NCBI GenBank assembly: GCA_013076295.1
Contig: RQOL01000532.1
Span: forward strand, 3,782,001-3,846,000
Origin: Sanderia malayensis
Lineage: Eukaryota > Cnidaria > Scyphozoa > Semaeostomeae > Pelagiidae
Length of the DNA stretch: 64,000 nt
Reading direction: 5' to 3'
This document shows positions 11,801 through 22,885 of this stretch, piece after piece. A program made the position numbers and the translations under genes. The notes beneath the pieces are model-generated. The model ran no database searches. It was not told where the DNA came from and was given only the letters and a program-made list of their open reading frames with translations. The first letter of the stretch is position 1; each line of letters opens with the position of its first letter.

Positions 11801-12563
11801 TTGGGCAATTTCTCTCAAAGAATCACCACAACGACCCAAAGCTAAGAGAGATCGTCAAGCGAGTTTAGGCCGGGTCACTCCCATATCTCATAATCTCTTA
11901 CTTAGCCTGCTTCACTGTTTCAACAGAGAAGAAAGGAATCTAACTTAGATTGACCAGTCAGCGAGTCATTGTAAAATCTACTCCCTCCTTCTTTTGCAGA
12001 CATCTCAGCCTCACTACAAGGCTCCATCAAGCATGACTCTTTGACACGCACTGTCTGGTTAATAGAGTATGCGTTTGATTGTAACGTAGGTAGAAATTGG
12101 CTCGCTCTTTCGTTTCTACATGCCCTGTTTCTACCCTGTATCTTGGCCTATGTAGTCGACAATATGACCAACGTGGTAGTGAACAATACCTGATATTGCA
12201 TGTTAGGACCGGTGGCAGCGGTGAATCTTTTATTGCTGTTCAAATACGACTCCAGTTTCCAAGCCCTGGCAACCAGCACAATTGCCAAATTAAAAGAACC
12301 TAGCCAGACATTTTACCAGTCTGTTCTATGCATCCTAATTAAGCGTGTTTTGTACCCCGAGGTGAGGATGCTATATCATAGTTCTATTGTCCCATATTCA
12401 TTTCTATATTTAGCTTTTTTTCTCCTATTCAAATATGATTGTCGACTAGAACACAGCAAATTTGTTTTACCTCATATGTTTATACATTTGCAGACAGGGA
12501 CCGCGGAGCACATTTTGGATTGGGTGGTCTGGAGGGAAATTGTACCTTTACTTTGGTCTTTAA
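5807..12563. other. Gene-free stretch between the copia element and the hAT MITE
   Basis: No convincing exon or RNA gene is seen. The region has G-runs near 6382-6392 and 6812-6818 and short AT-rich frames only. A segment beginning CAGGGC at 6781 resembles one end of the MITE at 12572-12860. Nothing else is assignable. Confidence 0.5.
6781..6840. mobile_element. Fragment resembling a hAT MITE terminus
   Basis: The sequence begins CAGGGC, continues T-rich, then has a G-run followed by GGCAAATTTAAAGAAGG. This matches, with differences, the reverse complement of the right end and interior of the MITE at 12572-12860. No opposite end or target duplication could be found, so it is probably a truncated relative. 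Confidence 0.4.
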
Positions 12564-12571
12564 TGAGACCA

Positions 12572-12860
12572 CAAGGCCTCTTTTAACATACAAACTGGGG
12601 GGCAAAAGCCCCCCCAGTCATGCTGGCTGCCCCCCCCCCAGTTAAAGCTATTTATGATATTTTGCCCCCCCAGCAGAGGTCCCTTTTTTCCCTTTGATGC
12701 TTTTATTTTAGCAGTTTCTATTTTCTACACTAAGCAAGAAACCGAAATAGCAACTAAGAATCAAGAAACCCAGATAAAATTTTTTTCCTACAGTAAAACT
12801 GAGGTCCCCTTTTTAAAATTTGCCCCCCCCCCCAGCTCTGATTCCTTAAAAGAGGCCCTG
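12572..12860. mobile_element. Non-autonomous hAT-superfamily MITE, 289 bp
   Basis: Both ends carry the same terminal inverted repeat: CAAGGCCTCTTTTAA on the left and CAGGGCCTCTTTTAA read inward from the right, with one mismatch. They are flanked by a perfect 8-bp direct repeat TGAGACCA at 12564-12571 and 12861-12868. An 8-bp duplication with ends starting CA(G/A)GG is the signature of hAT transposons. The inside holds several long C-runs and no coding capacity, so the element would need a transposase supplied in trans. Confidence 0.85.
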
Positions 12861-12868
12861 TGAGACCA

Positions 12869-15800
12869 TGTCCTCCTTCTATGAGTTTAAGCCAAGACGA
12901 AATGCGAAAGGAAAGCATTATTATTTACACGAAAAGCGAAGAAAACCTGTCAATTCGGTATTGGAAGATTATTAAAAATGTTGTAAACACAAAATGATCA
13001 GACTTAACAAAGACAATGAGGCTGGATTTTGCCAAAAAAATAAGAGCCGGGGCCAGAACACGCTCAGTCTCGGATGAGAGATCAAAGCGTGATACTGTGT
13101 GTCTGCTTCAATATTTGGAAACAAGTCACTCTTGAAATAAGGGAATAAGATCATTTTCAAGAATACTCGAGCTTGAAGTTTCAAAAAAATTAAGAACATT
13201 TAGCATCGGAAAAATTATCTGGTTCTTGTGAAAGAAGATTGTATCGATCTCAGTGTAATAATATAATTTTTTTCCTTTAATACTCGTCACATATACAGGG
13301 ATATCGCTGTGTTTATGAATGATGACTTGTGTTTAGTTTTGAGGGTTAACGCTGACCAACGCTTAGTTTTTGAGTTTGCTAGCACTTTACCCAACCACCC
13401 TGCATGCTTTACTTATTTTGACCTTGACTGTGTATGTATGCTTGGTAACCAGCAACATTTTAATTGACGGACGAAGTGCTCCATAAACAGCCAGATGTTG
13501 GATAAATATTTCCTGTCCACGCCACGTAAATTGCTATGCAAATTGCTATGCAAATATAATATGCCTCCGAGGAGTGGGATAGTTAATGGCCCACAGGCTG
13601 CACACGTTTCTTTTCTTTGTCAAATCCTAATGGATCGATTCAGTGCATCGTTAAGAGCAGCGCATCAAGTGTTGTCCCGTAACCTCATTTTCTGCCTTCC
13701 TCGAGGTGCAACACATCACATCAGTTAGCAAACGTTTATTTTTAGTTATTGTGATACATGCAGTACGTCATGTGGCTCCCAAGTGTTTATGCTGCGGTCT
13801 TGTTAGGTATAGCGTCCTCGAGTACCATTCCCTAAATGTTTATTTGTGGCTTTAATTATGCACAGCGCATTCACTTATCTTCCAAACATTTATGCTTAGC
13901 TTTGTGAGGCACAGCGCGGGCCGAAGCTGATTTTCTGCTCGGTGGACAACGTGTTTTTTTTTTATAACTGAAGTTTCGTCTATTCCTCGTTAAACAAACA
14001 ATATTGTATATTATTCAAGCTACAGCGCAAAATGCGTTACAACTCTTTGTCACTTTCTTTAAAAACACAATAGAGTAGATTAATTGTTCTAGTTACCATG
14101 CTAATTGTGTCAGTCGCACATGCGCATATAACAAGCGCAAATTGCGTAGCAACTGTTTTCCACCCTTCCTTTTCGATACACAATGCAGTCAGTTAGTCAT
14201 TGTAGTTACTTTTCTGCTAAGCGCAAACAGTGTTAATTTATAGCCATCCCATTTTGTCCATGCACCTGTCCATTGTCAGTTGGTGCATCGTGTTGTCTCC
14301 AAAAGAGCAATAAATCTTACTCAAAGAGTCAAAGAGCCTCACTTTACAGTGTAATTATGTGACAGAATTATCATTACATTTTCTTCGTATCAATAGATTC
14401 AAGGCAATTTGGGCCCGTTCGGGCAGATATTTATTCATCAACCGCGTACGGAAGACAAACAGAACAGGTAGGCCTATTGTTCGTCGATTCCTTTTCATCT
14501 AGCCGCTAATGTTGCACGTGCTCAGAGAGGATGCTCGATAATATCTCAAGTGCACAAGAACTTGTCAATGACTGCTGACAGGTTTTGCTACTTCAAAGGA
14601 CGCCGAACTAGTATTTATCGTTGCGCATGACCAAGCTTGCATGTTCTCTTCGTGTTCACGATCGAAGGAGATGTACTCTACTGCTACGTACCTCTACTCT
14701 CACTGCTATTATTACTAGCACTATTGCCACGACTGATGCTCGCCCAAGCAAGATATATCTAGGACGTTTGTTTTTCTGCTAGGTCATTTACGAATTTGCT
14801 TTTCACGGCTCTGATACCATATATACCCTAGCAAGACAGCGAAAGCAAGTTAAATGTGGTGGAGGAGGTCACATTGAACAGGTGAGGGCTCAATTCACTT
14901 TATACATCTCGATTAATCCACATTTATTATACCACACGCAACTTTTGAGTGGGATAGTCAATGCGAAACTGCACGTTTTATACAAGGGCCCCGTGGCGTG
15001 GGAGAGGGGGTGACCTTTTCTCCGGCGTTAATTCTGTCGGAAAAATCCGACAGCTGACAGGCTTGTTACAACTATTGTGAATATGTCCCTTGCGTTCCGT
15101 TGAAAAAAATCAAGTATTTTTCGAAAAGTCTTCACTCTTACCTTTCCAACAAACGACTCACACTGCGTTCGTGGTTTCTCACCTGTTAGTCTAAAATTGT
15201 GATTTGGATAATTATACCACACGTTCTATAGATGATTCGACAATTTGTTCACAGAAATACTTCTTGTAGAATTGGAATGCTCTTTTGCAAAGGTCAGGTT
15301 TAAGGCTATGGGTCAAAGGGTGCAATTTTTATAACAGCTTCGAGTTTTCTTCGTTAAAATTGTGGGGAAACAGGTCTTGTGAGGTATACAGACTATAAAG
15401 ATACAATCGTGTTATCAATCAACTGTGCATTGCCTTAAAGTATATAAAGTCCATTTATGCTATACATTAGGTGTTACGCATTGGTACTTAACTCTTGTAT
15501 ACATAAAGCCAGTTACGTTAAACCCGGTTTATTAAACGCTTCTTAGAGCAGGTTTTAGACGAAATCGAAGTCATAGATAGCAGAGGCTAGCGACATAATT
15601 TTCACTTCGTTCAATATAAGCCAATGTTCGGCATTAGACCAGTGTGGATGTAACTGTTTTCCGTGATCTAGGAAAATGCTTCTTCACGATAAAGTTTGAT
15701 TTTCCTAACGGGAGTTTCATTCTCGTTATAATTCATCAGATGGTTGCAAGACGAGCCATTACACCCATATTTACATATTTCTAAATTTAATTAATCTACA

Positions 15801-18800
15801 AACGACTCATTAATCTAATTCGATGGCGTTATCAGTGACGATTTTTATAAGGTCGAGTCTGTCTGCTAATAACTTTCCCGATGGACACACAATGTCGAAG
15901 TGCTCCCAGATACGCACCGTACACGCCAACACACGATATAAGAAAAACATTTGCTTTGTACAGCCGCCACAATACCGCCTTTGCACTTTGGTTTGTTTAT
16001 CTCCACGAACTACATCAGCAAGTTAAGTCACAAAACAACACAAAGACGCTTTGATGGTGAAGATCGTATCTGTACGCTAGGCTCTTATTGCGAAATCTAT
16101 ACTTGCTATCCGTTTAGACGGGGATAACAACAGAGACTGTGCGAAGACGTTTAATCAGATATAAATCGTTGAATCGTTAAGAAATAATTGCACTGGCGCT
16201 CTTATAGCCGCTTCGGTTCATTCAATATTCATGTTGCTTTTATTTCATTGATCAGTCATGAGAACATTTTGTCTCCAGATGTCCACTGGCTTGCTACTCA
16301 TTATTCAATTCAACCATTTGATTGCCTGCTTGAAGTCGACGATAAGGCAAACAACTGACATTCAATTCAATAAGCACGGAGCTTAATTCGTCCACAAATA
16401 GCCTGAAATTAATGATATTCTCCTAAGGCGATTTTTAGCGTCCACAATCTTCTGCTGATCAGGCAAATAATCCTGCCATTAGCACGGCAATGCTGTTCTA
16501 AATCCATCAATTAACTTACATAAGCAAGCTAACGATCAGTATCTTAAAGTACAATTGAATCACGATATGGCAAACCTAGACTCGCTGCATCGCGTCCCTT
16601 TGACAACTCCAGAACAGGATCCGACGTGGTCACAATCGAGACTCGTGCAACAAGCCTATGGCAAGCCTGGACTGGTTGAACAAGGATAGGATGCGCCATG
16701 TTGTGAACTATGTCTTTACATCAGGAGTTCATTTAACCGATGGTAAATTGTCCTATGAAGCAGCTCAGGGGACAAGATTGTTTAAATTCGTTTTCTGGGA
16801 AAGTTGATCACGCTGGCAGGAATTGTTATTATGAAATACCATTACCCACCAAGAAATACTTTTGGAGCTAAGTAGAAAGTTACAGTTTTATCGTATCTTT
16901 TCGTTATAAACCCTTTCCCAGAAAAGTGCTTGCACTAATAATAGCCCAGAGGCGGCTAATTAAGGAAATACGATAATTGGTTCAAGCAGCCTTCTGTTAC
17001 AGCAATGGAATAGTATTGTCGCTTAATTGTTGCTCTAGACACCACCTGACTTGCATTGTATTGTTAATGTTCTGCGGTCTGATTAAAGCACTAATTCTGC
17101 TCCATATCTTGCAGTGCTGTCTTGCAGTAGACTTATGACAAGATATGAGATGTAGCATTATGTAATTCAACCTATTTTTTAAGCTTGGTATCGAAGCGGT
17201 CAATTTCGTTTTCGAGCTGTTTTCGTTAAGTGCAGCGCGTATATGCTGCTCTTCCAAGCTTCTGATTAAAGCTGATGGTTTGCTTCATTTGCTTGCTGCG
17301 AAAGTGAAATCACTAAGGTATATCAATCTGTAATGTATATTGCGTCATTCCAGGCGTTGATTAGTTGTATCTTTTCCACAGAGATATGCCTATGCTGTAT
17401 TATGTAGTTACTGCAGGTTATTGCACGTAATGGATTTGCATCTGAAGAAGGATTGCTTCATAGCCAAGTGTAATGTGCATAAAAACAAAACAATGTAATG
17501 TTTTTAGAAAGTATATATAAAGCGTTGTATTATGAATAACTAGATTTTTCTCCATGGTGTCCCTGTGCTTTGTTTTTAAGGCAGAACCGTGCTGTAATTG
17601 CCCATTGGCGCAAATTTTTGTTTACTTGTTTACTTTTTCCGATACAAGCAAACAAGCTCTAAAAATAATCGCAAACAAAGCAAGCACCATCAAGTCATGC
17701 TGACTTTTTAATTAATCATGCAACGCTAAACATTTGCATGCCCAAGCAAAACTAATCATTGAACGTGACCTGGTCATCTTTATCGATCTTGTTAATCAAA
17801 CCATCATAATCAAGGGTGCTGCTTTACTAGTTACCTGAAGTGGTTAATTTGACTCTAAAGTGTGCTGTGAGTGATAGAGCAAAAGAATACTATGTCACAG
17901 ATGTTAGTTAGATTGTAGGCCATGAACAATATTCTGCCAAGCATAGGTTAAGCCGTGTTTCGTTTAGATGGGTCAACATTTATGCTTCTGTACAGATAGG
18001 ATATCTGAATGCGACATGGGTTCTACGAAGATTATCAGAATGAGTGCCAAAATACACTCTGTTGATTTTGCACCACGTTTGGAATTGATTTGAATGTTGC
18101 ATTTTTAAATGCCATGGTGGCTCACATAGTCCTGCAGACATGTCTTGCATGTTGGTAAAAAGTACCACATTTATTAAAAGCACCCGGCACTTATTTCGAG
18201 TTGTCTCCAAAGGTCTCTAGCTCGCATACTGTAAAACACTTTCAGTAAACTCATGGGTGTTAAGTAATCTGTTTTTATGCCGGGACGTTTATTACAGGAA
18301 CCGTTTATTAAAAGTAAATAGAAAGTCCTTGTCTTTCGTTATGTGGAGCTTAAAAGAAGAATCTTAAGCCCAATAAGAGATATTGCATGAGTTGACCTTT
18401 CATTCATAGTTGAATGCTTGCATGTTTGACGGAGCTTCATAGAAAAGGATTGCTTGTAAGCACGCTTATTGGATTAGAATAAACTACTAGATTTAACAGC
18501 TGGTTACTCTTTATGAGTTAAGTAATTGATTTTTTGTAAGCAAATTGCTCAGCTTGAGCTTGGATATGCAATTGAATAAGATACTGTAATTATGTTTACT
18601 ATGTGCTTTTGTAAGCAACTGTGCTTGCTTGTTACTAAGACGACTGAAGTTGCCGAGTAGAGAGAATCTCATTGTAACTAATGTTGTTTTGGCAAATAAA
18701 TCTCAATTGTTGGGTGAGCCAGCGAAGCAATCTAAGATTGTTTTTGTTTCAGTTCGTTCGCTATCCCTCCTGGTTTGACCATCTGTTTCTTGCTTACCTT

Positions 18801-21681
18801 TCTTAGAGTGAGCTCTTCCTTACTTTTCTTAGCCAGTTCTTCTGCATTGTTTCATACCTTGGGTACTTGCTTTCTTCTTAGCTTCGGCGGTTTCGTTCTT
18901 TTAGCTTAACAGTTTTACTCTTTTTTAATTTAAGATTAACCCCATATGTTTGTATTTCTCTTTTTTTCTTAGCTAATATTTCTTTCATCTTCTTTATTCG
19001 ACTTTTTTTCTCCTTTACTTCTTCTTTACTTTCTCCTCATTCTTATTTTTCATCTTCTTTTACCTCCTTTTTATGCTCTTTGCTTCATAATTATCATAAT
19101 ATTATCATAATTTTCGTCTTTCTCTCTACCTTACATTCCAATTATCTTCATCGTCTTCTTTCTTCACTTGGTCCGCCCATTTTTCTCTTCTTCTCATCCA
19201 TGTTTAGTTTTCCAGTCGACCAACAGATAAGGAGATGATAGGTTTCAAAGTTTCTACGTTTACCAGGTTGTTAATCTCAGTCATAACAGCAGATCGTGCA
19301 ACAGTGTTCAGCCAAGTAATAAGACGCAATTTCAACATTTAATAAATCCAAAGCTTAAAAAGCTAATTCTGTCCTATCCTCTAACTATAGTAATAAAACA
19401 AAACTTCATAAGGAGAGGATTACAGTTCTAGTTTTGTTGATAATCTGCACGCAGTGATGTTACAGTACAGAGTGACTCATAGACGGTGTCTATCGCCTAT
19501 GCTTCGATCATTACAGCTGGAGGAGGGAGCTATAAGTCTGTCGGTTAGCTAAAATTAGTTTTCGTAAACACGAGCAAAGGCTCAAATAGATTTTCGCAAG
19601 AAGTTACGCCACATCTCGATCCAGAGCTGTGTGCTATTCCAGGCATGTTTTCTTTGATATGGCTTTGTGTTTCTGACTTTGCATTGCCTTGATATCGTGT
19701 GCATATTGTACAGTTTGTATGGTGTGCTTCGTGCAATAAGTGGCTCTAAGAAGTACGAAGTACTATACATAGCCTATCAAGGGCACGCTAGAGATAATGC
19801 AAGTTAATGTTAGGCCTGCAACACGATGTGGTCGTTTACAAATACTCTGGTGACATTCAGTGCACTAAAGGCTCGTAGTAATGAGAAAAGCTGGGGCTTA
19901 GTACTTAGTAGAATACCATAGTCGGATAAGGATAAAGATTTTAGGCCATTTTCCTATGCTCGCGAACTTGTTTTGCAAAGAACCAACAGCGTCCAGAATT
20001 GCCGAGGAATAAACGAAGACAATAAGTTGATTAAGCGGATTTTATGTGGCAGGTGAAGCCGTCGTCTAGCTAATAATTATATGTCCTCAGTTGTAGAATT
20101 TAGCAAATATATCGAATAAGAGAACTACGGGGGAAGCGACTCAGAATTAGAATCAGAATAGAATTTTGAATTTTTATTGAGGAGAAGAAAGTGTGGTGCA
20201 TTTCATTCACGAATACACTCGTTGGCAAACTCTCCTCCAATGAAATACCAGAAATTAGTTATCACGTGATAATAATTCCGACTTTTAATTGGTTGGTTGA
20301 GTTAAGTGCAGCATTGGCGCCACATGAGGAGACTGCTTCTACTCAGAAGTAGAGAATCTTTTCGAAAAAATGCATTAACCTGCGACTACTGTAGAGCCGG
20401 CGGCGTTTGAAAAGCCAGTTACGTTGTCAACAGGGCGTTTCTTTAAAGGGTGTTTGAACAGGAGGCCTTAATTAATTCCCTTATAATTAAGGAACCCATT
20501 AAGAAAGGGGGTTGCTTACGTGTGTGCAACGGAAAAACAAGCAGAAATAGTGCCGATGCGTAATTCGATTACTTAAAATTAAGCAATAGCAATCAACGCA
20601 ATCTTTTGAAATTAAACCAAATCAGTTTGTCAAACATAAATCAGTGAATATTTGAGTTAATTTGCGATGCTTCAGTATTGAATGGAGAGACAGTCAATCT
20701 TATTCTTTGTTGACAAAGGACAAATTTACCTCGAAAATTGAACCTAGGCAGGTGTTATAAGTGAATTTCCATCATCTATGCTTTGTTAAGTATCTTCATA
20801 CTATGGAATATAGATTTTTTTACTTAGCTACCCCCGTAGCTTAAGGTTTTGGGTCTGATTGCTTTTGCTCGGTTGAGTCAATGGGCGTGAATGAGCCTGG
20901 TCAGTTATTTCGAGCTGGATGGATTTTGTAAAGTGCTGTATTTCAAGAGTGGAAGACTTGCTTGCCCAAATCGACTCATTTCGATATTTTACAAGATGTG
21001 TTCTTATCAGGGTATTATCTCACGATCTATATTGAAGCGTGTGAATTAATACACTCTATTCTGTTATTCGTTATCAGTATTGTATAATATATACCTTACC
21101 GTCTTCGCTTATATTGCATCGCAAAGCAGCTCGTAATTACTCCTGCAGACTGCAGCAATATAAAATCGCAAACTATAATGCCTGGTAGTCTTGAACTGAG
21201 ACGTCGCATAGAATTTTGTACCGTTATTTTCGTCATCAATTCATTGCTTTGCATAAAGCTCAGTTTTATGCATGCTGATATATTGACATCTGATAAGTTG
21301 TTTAATTTCATCTCAGGTCCTTCAATTGCTGACATCATTGGTGCAATATAGATATATTGGAAGCAGAAAGTCATAACGGATAATATAGATATTGCTAAAG
21401 GTGAGCGCTAATCTTCTTCACTTTGTTCAAAATTTATAATACAGAATGCGAGCATTGAGTTTTGCTGTCGCCTTCAAAAGATAACCCGAGCATGCAAGCT
21501 GAATCCAGATCTTGTTTTCGAGCTCTTTATAAGAGAATGCTTTGCTTTCTCGCTACATAACTGAAAACGAAAATGTGGACTGTGCATATCTTTGGAGAAC
21601 GTTTTCTTCGCTTTTGTAATGACAATATCACTTGAAAAGTATAATCCACCTAAATGTAGTTCTAAGTTGTATTTATCTAAA
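12869..21681. other. Gene-free stretch with small motifs only
   Basis: No protein-like frame or RNA gene is recognised. It contains two POU octamers at 13536-13555, a strongly pyrimidine-rich block at about 18780-19200 and a 9-bp-stem inverted repeat at 20466-20492. It may be upstream regulatory sequence, or a long 5' UTR intron of the PDZRN gene; the sequence does not decide this. Confidence 0.5.
13536..13555 (+). promoter_or_regulatory. Two tandem POU octamer motifs (ATGCAAAT)
   Basis: Perfect ATGCAAAT octamers lie at 13536-13543 and 13548-13555, 12 bp apart and on the same strand. POU-homeodomain factors recognise this motif. A 12-bp duplication of TTGCTATGCAAA explains the pair. Regulatory function is only a possibility. 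Confidence 0.3.
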
Positions 21682-22885
21682 TTTGAACCCATTCTGACAG
21701 ATATCTTATTAACTGGAACGCGCTGCTTAACTGGGTGGGTGGAGAATGGCTGATCCATTCGCCACCCACCATGCTGCCATTTCATGATTTATAATATGGT
21801 CGACGAACTTAACACAGTGGTTTTGTATTCGAGTCCAACGAGGAGTCCGATGACCGATTTAAATAAAAAAACAATAAAATACAAAATTCTAAGGTGCTTA
21901 TAATTGAAATAATAAATTTGCAATTTCGTACAAATAATATTGCAGAACACAATTATTTTGATTTGCTGCGGATTTGAACCCATTTTGACACAAGTTTCTT
22001 TAGCTGAAACTCGCTGCTTAACTGGCTGATCTATTCACCACCCACCACCCTGCCATTCCATGAATCATTATATAGTTGACAACCTGAACCCAAAGGTCTT
22101 GTGTTCGAGTCCCACCAAGAGAGAATTTTTATTTGGAGACTAATTTCAAATATAGCAAACAATAAAATACAAAATCCAAAGGTTCTTATTATTGAAATAA
22201 TAAATTTGCAATTTCGCACAATTAATATTGCAGAACACAATTATTTGGATTTGCTGCGGATTTGAACCCATTTTGACCGAAGTCTTTATAGTTGCAACTC
22301 CCTGCTTAACTGGCCGATCTATTCACCACCCACCACCCTGCCATTCCATGAATCATTATATAGTTGACAACCTGAACCCAAAGGTCTTGTGTTCGAGTCC
22401 CACCAAGAGAGAATTTTTATTTGGAGACTAATTTCAAATATAGCAAACAATAAAATACAAAATCCAAAGGTTCTTATTATTGAAATAATAAATTTGCAAT
22501 TTCGCACAATTAATATTGCAGAACACAATTATTTGGATTTGCTGCGGATTTGAACCCATTTTGACCGAAGTCTTTATAGTTGCAACTCCCTGCTTAACTG
22601 GCCGATCTATTCACCACCCACCACCCTGCCATTCCATGAATTATTATATAGTTGACAGCCTGAACCCAAAGGTCTTGTGTTCGAGTCCCATCAAGGGAGT
22701 ATTTTTATTTGGAGACCGAATTAAATGTTAACAAACAATAAATTACAGAAATTCAAAGTGCTTATCATTGAAATAATGGGCTTGTAATTTCGTACAAAAA
22801 ATATTGAAGAACACAATTATCTGGTTTTGCTGCACATTTGAGCCGTTTTGACAGAGGTTTCTTCAGCCGAAACGACCCATAATAG
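21682..22885 (-). repeat. Tandem array of a 288-bp tRNA-like (SINE-like) repeat
   Basis: Four units and a partial fifth start at 21682, 21973, 22261, 22549 and 22837, giving spacings of 291, 288, 288 and 288 bp. A 210-bp segment is the same in two successive units (22031-22240 and 22319-22528), which points to recent tandem amplification; the outer copies are diverged. Read on the minus strand, each unit carries a perfect pol III B-box (GGTTCAAATCC) preceded by a D-arm-like AGCCAGTTAAGCAG. Read on the plus strand, it has a second B-box-like GTGTTCGAGTCCC. These point to a tRNA-derived SINE now arranged as a short tandem array. There are no coding features. Confidence 0.75.

Noticed and set aside
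12200..12586. 128-codon frame upstream of the hAT MITE
   Set aside because: It runs into the MITE end, has no domain and no coding-like composition.
22031..22528. Two identical 69-codon frames 288 bp apart
   Set aside because: They are translations of the tRNA-like tandem repeat, not genes.
21682..22885. CRISPR-like regular repeat spacing
   Set aside because: Repeats are 288 bp, contiguous and without spacers, in a eukaryotic genome.
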